From SIG603 sp964370775 (GTDB lineage Bacteria; Bacillota; Clostridia; Oscillospirales; Acutalibacteraceae): a stretch of DNA of 42,176 nt. The stretch spans positions 1 through 42,176 of the forward strand of contig CAYJKT010000023.1 of assembly GCA_964370775.1 (NCBI GenBank), given 5' to 3'. Below, one piece after another: positions 1 to 8,263 of the stretch; the first letter of the stretch is position 1; every line of letters begins with the position of its first letter. The translations under genes were made by a program, and so were the position numbers. Below the pieces are notes generated by a model, which saw only the letters and a program-made list of their open reading frames with translations, ran no database searches and was not told the origin of the DNA.

Positions 1-21
1 AAAAGGAAGGTAAATAATTTT

Positions 22-948
22 ATGAGTTTTACAGCTAAAGACGTTGCAGAATTAAGAGCAAAAACAGGTTGCGGTATGATGGACTGCAAAAAAGCATTGA
101 CAGAGGCTAATGGTGACATGGATAAAGCTTCTGAAATTTTAAGAGAAAAAGGCCTAGCAGCTTCTGTTAAAAAAGCAGGAAGAATTGCTGCTGAGGGTGT
201 TGCACTTGCTAAAGTTAGCGCAGACGGTAAAGTTGGCGTTGTTATCGAAGTTAATGCAGAGACAGACTTCGTTGCTAAAAACGAGAGCTTCCAAGAGTTC
301 GTTAACGCTTGTGCAGATACAGTTATCGCTCAAAACCCAGTAGATGTTGAAGCATTACTTGCTTGCACAGCTGAGGGTGGCACAGAGACTATCGACGCAT
401 TACTAAAAGATAGAATTCTTGTTATCGGCGAAAACATGAAAGTTAGAAGATTTACTAGAGTTGAGGGTGACTGTGTAAGTTACGTTCACGGTGGTGGTAG
501 AATTGGCGTTCTAGTTCGTTTTGAAACAGATGCTAACACAGCTGGTAAACCAGAAATGATCGAGTGTGGTAAAGACGTAGCTATGCAAATCGCTGCTCTA
601 AACGCTCCTTACCTAAACGAAGCAGCAGTTCCTGCTGAAGATATCGCTAAGGAGAGAGAAGTTCTAGCTGCTCAAATCCAAAACGATCCTAAAAATGCAA
701 GCAAACCTGCTAACATCGTTGACAAAATGATCGACGGTAGAATTAGAAAATTCTATGAGCAAAACTGCTTACTAAACCAAGCTTTCGTTAAAAACGGCGA
801 AATGTCAGTTGCTAAATACGTTCAAGAAGTTGGCGCTAAATTAGGTGGCAAACTTGAAGTTGTTGAGTACCTACGTTTTGAAAAAGGTGAAGGCCTAGAA
901 AAAAGAAGCGACAACTTTGCTGACGAAGTTGCTAGCATGATGAAATAA
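22..948 (+). CDS. tsf: Translation elongation factor Ts
   Basis: This is the guanine nucleotide exchange factor that regenerates EF-Tu-GTP in the cytoplasm. The 308-residue protein opens with the typical UBA-like domain (residues about 1-45, with VAELRAKTGCGMMDCKKAL) and carries the family signature ETDFVAKN near residue 80, followed by the two-part core domain. The length is normal for the family. A ribosome binding site (AAGGAAGG, about 10 bp upstream) supports the ATG. In most bacteria tsf follows rpsB, which would lie just left of the window. A hairpin terminator follows directly. Codon use is regular, as expected for a highly expressed gene. Confidence 0.98.
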   Translation: MSFTAKDVAELRAKTGCGMMDCKKALTEANGDMDKASEILREKGLAASVKKAGRIAAEGVALAKVSADGKVGVVIEVNAETDFVAKNESFQEFVNACADTVIAQNPVDVEALLACTAEGGTETIDALLKDRILVIGENMKVRRFTRVEGDCVSYVHGGGRIGVLVRFETDANTAGKPEMIECGKDVAMQIAALNAPYLNEAAVPAEDIAKEREVLAAQIQNDPKNASKPANIVDKMIDGRIRKFYEQNCLLNQAFVKNGEMSVAKYVQEVGAKLGGKLEVVEYLRFEKGEGLEKRSDNFADEVASMMK

Positions 949-966
949 TTAAGCTTTTAGCTTTAT

Positions 967-1002
967 AAAAAGGCTACTCACATAAAGTGGGTAGCCTTTT
1001 GT
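967..1002 (+). terminator. Rho-independent terminator after tsf
   Basis: Perfect inverted repeat AAAAGGCTACTCAC / GTGGGTAGCCTTTT (one G-T pair) with a short ATAAA loop, ending in a T run. It lies 20 bp after the tsf stop and separates tsf from the HD gene. Confidence 0.9.
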
Positions 1003-1029
1003 ACACATAATTTTATAAGGAGTATTAAA

Positions 1030-1605
1030 ATGGAAAAGATATTAACTAGAGAAGAAGCATGGAAGCTATTAACTAAATATGTAGAAACACCGTCACTTCA
1101 AACACACGCACTGGCAGTAGAGGCTGCTATGATAGGCTTTGCAAAACATTTTAATGAAGATGAAACAACATGGGGAGTAGCTGGCTTAATACATGATATA
1201 GACTATGAAAAATATCCTACAGAGCATTGTGCAAAAGCTGAACAACTTCTGAGAGAACATGGGGTGGACGAGTTTTATATCAGAGCTATGAAAAGTCATG
1301 GTTACGGAATTTGCACTGACACAAAACCTGAAAGTATGCTTGAAAAAGTTCTATATACAATAGACGAGTTAACAGGTTTGATTAATGCATTGTGTCTAAT
1401 GAGACCGTCAAAAAGCATTTTAGATTTAGAAGTAAAATCTGTTAAGAAAAAGTTTAAAGATAAACGTTTCGCAGCTGGTGTGGATAGAAGCATAATCCTT
1501 AACGGTTGCGAATTGCTTGAAATGTCACTAGATGACGTAATTCAAATTACAATTGACGGAATGAAAGATAAAGCAGAAGCTATCGGTTTAAAAGGTAGCT
1601 GTTAA
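1030..1605 (+). CDS. HD-domain (HDIG-type) metal-dependent hydrolase
   Basis: A 191-residue cytoplasmic protein of the HD phosphohydrolase superfamily. Visible metal ligands are His26 (THALAVE), His55-Asp56 (LIHDIDYE), His90 (KSHGYG) and Asp112 (TIDELTG), the spacing expected for an HD fold that hydrolyses a phosphoester. The substrate cannot be read from the sequence. The start has AAGGAG 9 bp upstream. It sits alone between two terminators and converges on cobO, so it is probably a single-gene unit or reads through from tsf. This subfamily is common in Firmicutes and mostly annotated only by domain. Confidence 0.85.
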   Translation: MEKILTREEAWKLLTKYVETPSLQTHALAVEAAMIGFAKHFNEDETTWGVAGLIHDIDYEKYPTEHCAKAEQLLREHGVDEFYIRAMKSHGYGICTDTKPESMLEKVLYTIDELTGLINALCLMRPSKSILDLEVKSVKKKFKDKRFAAGVDRSIILNGCELLEMSLDDVIQITIDGMKDKAEAIGLKGSC

Positions 1606-1625
1606 TTTATAATTGCTACCTTTTA
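1590..1625. terminator. Bidirectional terminator between the HD gene and cobO
   Basis: Arms AAAAGGTAGC and GCTACCTTTT flank a 15-nt loop that includes the stop codon of the HD gene. The A run on the left and T run on the right let it serve both converging genes. Confidence 0.7.
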
Positions 1626-1663
1626 AGTTATAGTTCTGCTACATTAACACAAGAATATTAAAA

Positions 1664-2179
1664 TCAAAACTCAATGCCTTTCCTAGCTTTTACACCACGG
1701 TCATAAGGGTGTTTTATGCTTTGAATGTTAGAAATATAGTCAGCAATTTCACACAATTCGTCAGCTGGTTCTCGACCAGTCAAAACCACCTCACAGTGGT
1801 CTTTTAGCTTAGTCAGTGTTTTAATAACATATTCTTTGTCTAAAAATCCAAAATTATAGGTAGATAAGATTTCGTCAAAAACTACCATATCACATTCAGT
1901 TGCAAGTGATACGGCTTTATCGAAAAGTTCAGAAAAGCACTTTTTTGCTTCTGGTTTATCTTCTTCTGTCATTCTATAAACTACTGGAATTACTTTATTA
2001 CTTTTAATGTATGTTAAGTTATCAAAAGTTTGAAGTGGTTTAACTTCTCCACTAGTTCCGTATTTAAAAAACTGACAAAATACAACTTTCTTGCCTTGAC
2101 CTAAAGCCCTTAAAGCTAGACCAACAGACGCTGTAGTTTTACCTTTTCCGTCTCCTGTGTAAATATGTAAACAGTTCAT
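1664..2179 (-). CDS. cobO: Cob(I)yrinic acid a,c-diamide adenosyltransferase (CobO/CobA/BtuR family)
   Basis: This enzyme transfers the 5'-deoxyadenosyl group of ATP to a reduced corrinoid, giving the coenzyme form of B12. The 171-residue protein has the inverted P-loop GDGKGKTT at residues 9-16, a Walker-B-like strand with VVFDEI, and the C-terminal LTGREPADEL segment typical of CobA/BtuR proteins. The ribosome binding site GAGGT lies 6 bp before the ATG. No other cobalamin biosynthesis gene is adjacent, so it probably serves corrinoid salvage. The B12-binding radical SAM protein further right could use the cofactor, but that link is only inference. No cobalamin riboswitch is visible upstream. 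Confidence 0.92.
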   Translation of the reverse strand: MNCLHIYTGDGKGKTTASVGLALRALGQGKKVVFCQFFKYGTSGEVKPLQTFDNLTYIKSNKVIPVVYRMTEEDKPEAKKCFSELFDKAVSLATECDMVVFDEILSTYNFGFLDKEYVIKTLTKLKDHCEVVLTGREPADELCEIADYISNIQSIKHPYDRGVKARKGIEF

Positions 2180-2216
2180 TTTTTACCTCGCTATTATTTA
2201 AGTTTATTATATTATC

Positions 2217-2235
2217 GTGCACATAATAAATGCAC
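2217..2235. promoter_or_regulatory. Short inverted repeat upstream of cobO
   Basis: GTGCA and TGCAC arms flank 9 bp of A/T-rich DNA, directly upstream of a TATAAT-like hexamer on the minus strand. It could be an operator in the cobO promoter. The arms are short and chance is possible. Confidence 0.25.
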
Positions 2236-2276
2236 AAAAAGAGTTTGCGACGAATTTTTCGCCACAAACTCTTTTT
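2236..2276 (-). terminator. Terminator after the sulfatase gene
   Basis: GAGTTTG and CAAACTC arms, extended by GCGA/TCGC, are flanked by A and T runs immediately downstream of the sulfatase stop on the minus strand. It ends the operon that starts with the nitroreductase. Confidence 0.85.
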
Positions 2277-2280
2277 TATT

Positions 2281-3666
2281 TTATCCTCTATCTGTTTTAT
2301 CGTAAAAGGAAATTATGTATGGGTGATTTTCATCATAAGTAGTTAACGGAACTGGGTTAGCAACCTTGTCGCAAGGTCTAACCTCGTTTCCTACAACTTT
2401 TTTATCTATACAACCTAGTTTTTCTAAGTAGCTATTATATATCCCTGTAATCTGTGCTACTATCTCAGGGTAACTATCGTAAATATTATGTTCTTCACCG
2501 ATATCAGTTTTAAGATTATATAGCTCTTTTACATACTCAGTAGGTAATGAGAAGTGAGCTTTTCTGCAAAAATACAGCTTATAATCGCCTTTTCTAACAG
2601 CACTTAAACTGCCTCTACCTAAATCAACATGGTTATTTCTAGTTCCAAAGTAAACAAAGTTATCACGTGTAACTTCATCATTTAAGAAAGTAGCACTCAC
2701 ATCGGTTCCGTCAATTTTGTTTTCGCTCAATGGTGCATTTAGAATTGAAGCAAAGGTAGGGAGTAGGTCGATATGGGAAATTATCTTATCACTTCTAGTA
2801 TTAGCTTTTATGTGATTTTTCCATACTGCAAGAAATGGTACTCTTAAACCACCTTCCCAAGTCGTGAATTTAGCGCCTTTTAGTGGAGCGTTACTAGCAC
2901 CGTCTAAACCACGAGAGCCATTATCAGATGTAAAGATTATGATAGTGTTATCCATTAAACCTAAAGTCTCAAGCTCATTCATAAGCACACCACAAGACCA
3001 GTCTGTTTCTGCAACACATGCACCGTAATCACCATTGTCTCTCTCATCAACAAATCTTTGACCAGCGTACAAAGGTAAATGTACGTGAGTATGCGCTAGA
3101 TATAAAAAGAAGTTATCTTCTTTATTTTCACGTATGAAACTAACGGCTTCCTCTGTGTACCTCTCGGTGATACTGCGTTGGTCAGGCTGTGCTTGAATAA
3201 CCTCATTGTCTTTAATTAAAGGTAGGGGAGGGTATTCTTGAATAGTGCCGTCAGCAGTCATTTGTCTGCCCATATCATTACTGTAAGGAATACCATAGTA
3301 GCTATCAAATCCAAAATTTGTCGGCAAAAATTCTTTTTGGTCGCCTAAATGCCATTTACCTATAATTTTTGTCTTATACCCATTATCAGAGAACAAATTC
3401 CCCATGGTGTACTCGTTTTTACTAAGTCCACAAGGCTCACTTGGAAACAGCACTATATTCACGGATACTCTAGGTGGGTAACAGCCTGTCATTAATCCAG
3501 CTCTTGACGGCGAACATATAGGCGAAGCACAATATGCTGAGTCAAACACTGTCCCCATCTCTGCAAGCTTGCTGATATAAGGAGTCTTGTTGACTTTGTT
3601 GTTATAGCAAGATAAATCGCCATAACCCAAGTCATCACAGTTAATCAAAATCACATTAGGTTTCAT
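2281..3666 (-). CDS. Type I (formylglycine) sulfatase, arylsulfatase A-like
   Basis: It hydrolyses sulfate esters, probably on sugars. The 461-residue protein shows the metal-binding NCDDLGYGD near the N-terminus, the sulfatase signature CSPSRAGLMTG with Cys51 (the residue converted to formylglycine), GKWHLG at 103-108, a histidine-rich HTHVH segment and the second metal site SDNG. The Cys form of the signature needs an anaerobic sulfatase-maturing enzyme, which is not encoded in this window. No signal peptide is present, so it should act in the cytoplasm on imported sulfated sugars. It is the last gene of the nitroreductase / MetRS-like operon (28-bp gap). Exact substrate class is not determinable by eye. 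Confidence 0.93.
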   Translation of the reverse strand: MKPNVILINCDDLGYGDLSCYNNKVNKTPYISKLAEMGTVFDSAYCASPICSPSRAGLMTGCYPPRVSVNIVLFPSEPCGLSKNEYTMGNLFSDNGYKTKIIGKWHLGDQKEFLPTNFGFDSYYGIPYSNDMGRQMTADGTIQEYPPLPLIKDNEVIQAQPDQRSITERYTEEAVSFIRENKEDNFFLYLAHTHVHLPLYAGQRFVDERDNGDYGACVAETDWSCGVLMNELETLGLMDNTIIIFTSDNGSRGLDGASNAPLKGAKFTTWEGGLRVPFLAVWKNHIKANTRSDKIISHIDLLPTFASILNAPLSENKIDGTDVSATFLNDEVTRDNFVYFGTRNNHVDLGRGSLSAVRKGDYKLYFCRKAHFSLPTEYVKELYNLKTDIGEEHNIYDSYPEIVAQITGIYNSYLEKLGCIDKKVVGNEVRPCDKVANPVPLTTYDENHPYIISFYDKTDRG

Positions 3667-3694
3667 AAAATCGCTCCTCAGTATATTTTAAGAA

Positions 3695-5680
3695 TTATTG
3701 TTCTTGAAATTGGCTAGGATGTTTTGCGAAAAAGTCTACTCGTGGTTCTAGGAATTTTAACTTGTGGTTTTCGTTTGTAAAGAAGTCTAAGCCCTCAAAA
3801 ATATTGTCCCAACTCCAAACATTTTTGTCTACACCTAGGTACTCTCTAAGCATTTCACAACCCTCTGGAGCAATAGAGTGTAGTAAAGTCATCGCAACTT
3901 TTACACCATAGAAACAATCAACAAGAACTTGTTTTCTAAGCTCTAAATCATCATTTTGTTCAGCAGTTTTACTGCCAGATGACCAAATTTTATTCATGTA
4001 TCTGATATAATCATCAAGCACATAAGTTAATCTATGGAAATCATGGTTGTATATATGACGTTCAAACTCTAAAATCTTTTTACGGCTTTCTTCTAATACT
4101 TTTTCTGAAACTGTGCCAGTAGGTAAAATTCCATCAAAATAAGTTTGAGTTGTATAGAAGCATGAACGAGCAAGTCTGTTAAACACATTTGTAAGCAAGT
4201 TACCCTCTTTTAAAACAGGGTCTTTAGACTCTCTCTCGTTTTCAGGTAAATATACATTAGGTTGGAAGCTTGCATTTTTATTTGATAGTCCTAAGCTTAA
4301 AAAGTGAATTCTAAGTTGCTCTGGAGTATAAAATTCTAGCAAATCTTTCGCCATTGGAGGCTTGATGTCAGAAGAAGATGAAGCCTTTTTATTCAAGAAT
4401 AATATATGTTTATTCGCAACGATATGAGGCAGATTAACGCCTTGCCACTTGTAAGCGTCTTCTTTATTATCACAGTAATAAGACAAGAACATTCCCATCT
4501 CAGCAATAGCATAGAAGTATATATTATCTTCTCCTATAAATTGATAAACTTTGCTATCTTCAGATTTCCACCAGTTTTCCCACTCCGTGTCACTAGCGCC
4601 TTTGTTTTTTAGAACTGTTCTAGAGAACGAAACCGGTGCCCACAAAGACTCAGGCCACACCCAAAAAGTTAGGTCGTTCAAATCATCTGTATTAGGGACA
4701 GGAACGCCCCACTCGCAGTTACCACTCATTCTAAATGGAACTAAAGTTTTGCCAGTTCTAAATCTAATGCTGTTTGCATTTAAAATATCTCTAGCTTTGT
4801 CCCTGTCAGTTAAATTATTAAAAGTAAATGTGTAAGACGGTTTTTTCTCTTCATTTAATAATTCGTGTTCTGGCAATTCAGCAACCAATTTATCTAAATC
4901 TTCTACTTGAGTTTTTTGTACATAGATGATTGGTTTTTTCAAAAATTCATCAACAGATTTAATTATATGCTTACGAATATTTGTGTTGCGTTTCAAATCG
5001 TTTGATATTTCTGCCATAACATCTAGGTAAGAGTCTAAATTAAAATACCAGTTTGTTACATCACGCAATTCAGGTGTTTTTCCTGTAAGCTTTGATTTAG
5101 GCTCAATTAAATCAGCAGGGTCATATTGATGGCCTAAGGAACATTCGTCAGCATATCCGTGGTCAGATGTACAGCCCTCAAAAGGACATTTACCTACAAC
5201 TTGTCTACCGTTTAGAAAAACATTAAGCTCTGGGTCGTAAAATTGAGGAGTGCTCTCTTTTACTAAGTTTCCATTTTTATATAACTTATTAAAAAGCTCT
5301 GCGCTAACTTCTTTGTGAACTTCGCTAGCTTCTCCTAACGCAGAAGCAGCGAATAAGTTCATAGATATTAAGTAGTCATCAAAAGTCTTTTGTTGTTTCT
5401 CATGATTACCACGAACGTAATCTTCGATAGTTCCAGTAAAGCCATTTGCTACTTCGTTTCTATAACCCTCTAAAGCTGGTGAGCCATAGCAGTCTGTACC
5501 AGAAACAAAGATTACATTGTCTTCACCAATTCTGTCACGCATAAATCTAGCAAATGTATCTGCATGAACAAATAGTCCGCCAACATGCCCAAAATGAAGC
5601 TCTTTATTGCCGTAAGGCATACCACCAGTTATAATAGCCCTTTTAGGAAAGTTAGGGCGTTCTTGTTGAAATTTACTCAT
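3695..5680 (-). CDS. Methionyl-tRNA synthetase-like class I aminoacyl-tRNA synthetase with altered active site
   Basis: A 661-residue class I synthetase of the MetRS family. Present are the HIGH-type motif HFGH (29-32), the zinc-knuckle insert with Cys165, Cys170, Cys180 and His184, the family block DLIEPKSKLTGKTPELRD, and an anticodon-binding helical domain with Asn498 and Arg502 at the places of E. coli Asn391/Arg395. Oddities: the KMSKS loop reads KKASS (431-435); the segment holding the methionine pocket reads VWPESLWAP (341-349) instead of VWLDAPIGY; the usual pocket histidine is Tyr390 (GEDNIYFY); and about 80 extra residues (roughly 245-325) are inserted. There is no C-terminal EMAP/Trbp111 domain. 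It may be the housekeeping MetRS of a divergent lineage, but a specialised paralog is more likely. Family call firm, substrate uncertain. Spacing to the nitroreductase is 17 bp. Confidence 0.85.
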   Translation of the reverse strand: MSKFQQERPNFPKRAIITGGMPYGNKELHFGHVGGLFVHADTFARFMRDRIGEDNVIFVSGTDCYGSPALEGYRNEVANGFTGTIEDYVRGNHEKQQKTFDDYLISMNLFAASALGEASEVHKEVSAELFNKLYKNGNLVKESTPQFYDPELNVFLNGRQVVGKCPFEGCTSDHGYADECSLGHQYDPADLIEPKSKLTGKTPELRDVTNWYFNLDSYLDVMAEISNDLKRNTNIRKHIIKSVDEFLKKPIIYVQKTQVEDLDKLVAELPEHELLNEEKKPSYTFTFNNLTDRDKARDILNANSIRFRTGKTLVPFRMSGNCEWGVPVPNTDDLNDLTFWVWPESLWAPVSFSRTVLKNKGASDTEWENWWKSEDSKVYQFIGEDNIYFYAIAEMGMFLSYYCDNKEDAYKWQGVNLPHIVANKHILFLNKKASSSSDIKPPMAKDLLEFYTPEQLRIHFLSLGLSNKNASFQPNVYLPENERESKDPVLKEGNLLTNVFNRLARSCFYTTQTYFDGILPTGTVSEKVLEESRKKILEFERHIYNHDFHRLTYVLDDYIRYMNKIWSSGSKTAEQNDDLELRKQVLVDCFYGVKVAMTLLHSIAPEGCEMLREYLGVDKNVWSWDNIFEGLDFFTNENHKLKFLEPRVDFFAKHPSQFQEQ

Positions 5681-5697
5681 ATTGTACCTTCTTAAAA

Positions 5698-6408
5698 TTA
5701 ATTCTTATTCCAATTCTTGAATATCTCTTTAGTTGACCTTGCCATTTCACGGCTGAACTCAGATGCATATTTTCTGTTAAAGAATGCCACTGCTCTGTCA
5801 TCAGTCATATATTCATTAAGTTGGTCTTCTGTTAAATCTTTATATGTGTTCTCAAAAATAATCATATCTTTTGGATAACGTGTAGGTTGAGGACGATTTT
5901 TTTGTTGCTCTGTAGGGTAGCCGAAAACTAACATAGACACTGGAGCTACTTGCTCTGGTAAGTTTAATAGTTCTTTGTGAATTTCAAAGCTTTCAATAAT
6001 ATCGCCAATATAGCATGAACCTATACCAAAAGACTCAGCAGCAACACAAGAAGCATGAGCTGCGATAACTGCATCGTTAGTAGCAAGAATTAGGTCACTA
6101 AGTTCTGGAGTTGGGATATCCTCACAACCTGCTTGTTTATATTTTTGCATAAGTCTTCTTAAATCAGAACAAAAAACCAGCACTAGTGGAGCTTGTGCGA
6201 TAAATGGTTGGTTGTCACATGTTTTTGCAAGTGTATCTTTAACCTGTTGGTCTGTTATATCTATAATAGAATACATCATAGAGTTACCAGCTGTTGGTGC
6301 TCTCATAGCTGCGTCTAATATTGCGTCTTTAATGTCGCCTGGGATTTCTGTGTTCTCGAAAACACGAACGCTTTTGCGTTCCATCAATACTTTTATTACT
6401 TCGTTCAT
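5698..6408 (-). CDS. Nitroreductase family FMN-dependent oxidoreductase
   Basis: A 236-residue flavin reductase of the nitroreductase fold. The N-terminal FMN phosphate-binding pattern RKSVRVF, the APTAGNS segment, the GIGSCYIGDI strand and the FGYP turn near residue 165 are typical of NfrA/FRP-like enzymes, which reduce nitro compounds, quinones or free flavin with NAD(P)H. A C-terminal extension of about 50 residues contains RYPKDMIIFENTY. I chose the second in-frame ATG (6408) because GGAGA lies 7 bp before it; the ATG at 6429 lacks a ribosome binding site. First gene of the minus-strand operon with the MetRS-like and sulfatase genes. The physiological substrate is unknown. Confidence 0.9.
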   Translation of the reverse strand: MNEVIKVLMERKSVRVFENTEIPGDIKDAILDAAMRAPTAGNSMMYSIIDITDQQVKDTLAKTCDNQPFIAQAPLVLVFCSDLRRLMQKYKQAGCEDIPTPELSDLILATNDAVIAAHASCVAAESFGIGSCYIGDIIESFEIHKELLNLPEQVAPVSMLVFGYPTEQQKNRPQPTRYPKDMIIFENTYKDLTEDQLNEYMTDDRAVAFFNRKYASEFSREMARSTKEIFKNWNKN

Positions 6409-6449
6409 TCTAAGTTCTCCATTCTCCATTTAAGTTTATATACTAAGTT

Positions 6450-6478
6450 ATGATAACATAATTTTTATTTAGTGTAAA
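6450..6478 (-). promoter_or_regulatory. Promoter of the nitroreductase / MetRS-like / sulfatase operon
   Basis: On the minus strand TTTACA, a 17-bp spacer and TATCAT preceded by TG at the extended -10 position. The start site would fall about 35 bp before the chosen ATG. Confidence 0.6.
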
Positions 6479-6523
6479 GAATTTTATGTAAAATAATCAT
6501 GTATTTTGTATTTTCTTATCTAC

Positions 6524-6552
6524 TTGACATTGTTAGTACTGTTTAATATAAT
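6524..6552 (+). promoter_or_regulatory. Consensus promoter of the B12-radical SAM gene
   Basis: TTGACA, exactly 17 bp, TATAAT: a perfect sigma-A consensus. Transcription should begin near 6558, which makes the first ATG (6564) almost leaderless and favours the ATG at 6582. Confidence 0.85.
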
Positions 6553-6581
6553 TAAAGCATTAAATGAAAGTCGGTTTTAAA

Positions 6582-8222
6582 ATGAAAAAAGTAATTTTAA
6601 GTAGCGTTAATTCTAAATATATTCATTCGTCTCTAGCTGTTTGGTATTTAAAAAATAACGTTAATGTTGATAATGTGAATATTGAAATATTAGAATGGAC
6701 AATAAACAAAGATAAGGATGAATTTGTAGAGTGTTTAGTGAAAGAAGATGCTGATATTTATGCGTTTTCTTGCTATATTTGGAACATTGAATATGTGTTG
6801 TATACTGTAAAAAAAGTTAAGGAAGAGCGTCCTAATTCTATTATAATTTTGGGTGGACCTGAGGTGAGTTATAATTCACGTGATGTTCTTGATAATAATG
6901 ATGTTGATTTTATTATAAGTGGTGAGGGTGAAATTCCATTTAACAAGCTTATTGATAATCTTTGCACAGGTGAAAGTACAGAGGGGATAGACGGCGTTTT
7001 TACAAAAACTGGTGATAGTGAAATTTTTGTAAGCAATATAATGCCAAGTTCTCCTTTTACAGATGAGTATTTTGATAATCTTAGTGGCAGAATAGTTTAT
7101 TTTGAGACATCAAGAGGTTGTCCTTTTTCTTGTAGCTTTTGTTTGAGTGGCAGAAAAGAGGGCGTTAGGTATTTTGACATAGACTATGTGAAATCGGAAC
7201 TCATTAAACTTGCAAATTCAGGCACTAAGACAATTAAATTTGTTGATAGAACTTTTAATTCATCTGCTAGCAGAGCAGTGCAGATTGTTAAGCTAATAAA
7301 AAATGAGTATGAGATAAATATACCAAAAGGCGTGGAATTTCACTTTGAGATTGCAGGCGACATTTTAACAGAAGAATTCATTACAGAGATTAGCTCAGTT
7401 CCTAAAGGTTTGTTTAGAATAGAGATAGGTTTGCAGACTTTTAACGAAAATACTCTAACTTACATTAACAGAAAAACTAGTACAAAGAGGTTAATAGCTA
7501 ACATAGAGAAGCTAATTTCATGCGAAAATATTCACGTGCATATTGACTTGATTGCTGGTTTACCACTTGAAGATTATACAAGCTTTAAAGAGAGTTTTAA
7601 TATAGCATACAAATTAAAGCCTAATGTTTTACAATTAGGAATACTAAAGTTATTGCACGGAAGCCCTATGGATAGCGACAGGCAGGGTGAGTTTTCAAAA
7701 CAACCTCCGTATGAAGTAAAGTACACTCCGTGGTTAAGCGAAAGTGACATAGAGCTAGTTATGGAGGTTGAAGAAGTTTTAGATAAGCTGTTTAACACAG
7801 AGAGATTTAAAAGATTTTTAAGCTATGTTAGCAAATATTATGACAATAGTTTTGATATGTTTTTGGATATAGCCCAGAATTGCGATTTAAACGCTGGAGA
7901 AAGTCTTGATTTAACAACAGAAAAACTGTATAAGTACTTTGTAGATAGGGAGGATAACTGCGTTTTAAAAGATGTAATGATTGAAGAAAGACTGTTGACA
8001 AATAAATCAGGTAAATTTCCTTATGTTTTGCGAGACGACGAGTACAAAATGGGAAAACTCATTGCTAAACTGGATATGTTTAAAGAGTTTAGGAAACAAA
8101 GTGGAGTTAAAAGAGCTGCTGCGTATCTGAGAAGTACAGGTGAAGTTATATGGGTTGATTACACAGATGGATTGCCGAAAGAAGTTAACAGAATTATGTA
8201 TAATGTGCTTGAAAAAGAATAA
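6582..8222 (+). CDS. B12-binding domain radical SAM protein (DUF4080-type C-terminus)
   Basis: A 546-residue protein with an N-terminal Rossmann-like B12-binding domain (residues 1-140, including SSVNSKYIHSSLAVWYL and the FSCYIWN motif), a radical SAM core with Cys180, Cys184 and Cys187 (CPFSCSFC) and a C-terminal region resembling DUF4080. The cluster should hold a 4Fe-4S centre that cleaves SAM. The classic DxHxxG base-off motif is not visible, so cobalamin use is uncertain. The reaction is unknown for this common clostridial family. The upstream in-frame ATG at 6564 would add six residues but lies only about 5 nt from the predicted start site. The promoter of the next gene lies inside its 3' end. 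Confidence 0.85.
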   Translation: MKKVILSSVNSKYIHSSLAVWYLKNNVNVDNVNIEILEWTINKDKDEFVECLVKEDADIYAFSCYIWNIEYVLYTVKKVKEERPNSIIILGGPEVSYNSRDVLDNNDVDFIISGEGEIPFNKLIDNLCTGESTEGIDGVFTKTGDSEIFVSNIMPSSPFTDEYFDNLSGRIVYFETSRGCPFSCSFCLSGRKEGVRYFDIDYVKSELIKLANSGTKTIKFVDRTFNSSASRAVQIVKLIKNEYEINIPKGVEFHFEIAGDILTEEFITEISSVPKGLFRIEIGLQTFNENTLTYINRKTSTKRLIANIEKLISCENIHVHIDLIAGLPLEDYTSFKESFNIAYKLKPNVLQLGILKLLHGSPMDSDRQGEFSKQPPYEVKYTPWLSESDIELVMEVEEVLDKLFNTERFKRFLSYVSKYYDNSFDMFLDIAQNCDLNAGESLDLTTEKLYKYFVDREDNCVLKDVMIEERLLTNKSGKFPYVLRDDEYKMGKLIAKLDMFKEFRKQSGVKRAAAYLRSTGEVIWVDYTDGLPKEVNRIMYNVLEKE

Positions 8223-8237
8223 AAGGTATGTTATACT
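8209..8237 (+). promoter_or_regulatory. Promoter of the DtxR-like regulator
   Basis: TTGAAA, 17 bp, TATACT. The -35 overlaps the last codons of the radical SAM gene and the -10 lies just after its stop. Confidence 0.7.
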
Positions 8238-8263
8238 GATACAAACAGAAAGGTGGTATTACA

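Noticed and set aside
2180..2235. Cobalamin riboswitch before cobO
   Set aside because: The gap is too short and lacks the B12-box consensus.
4551..4835. Open frame on the plus strand inside the MetRS-like gene
   Set aside because: It is antisense to a clearly coding region, has no ribosome binding site and no recognisable family.
5681..5697. T-box or SAM riboswitch controlling the MetRS-like gene
   Set aside because: Only 17 bp separate it from the nitroreductase gene and the operon leader is about 35 nt.
6409..6429. ATG at 6429 as the nitroreductase start
   Set aside because: No ribosome binding site; the sequence between the two ATGs contains the GGAGA used by the downstream one.
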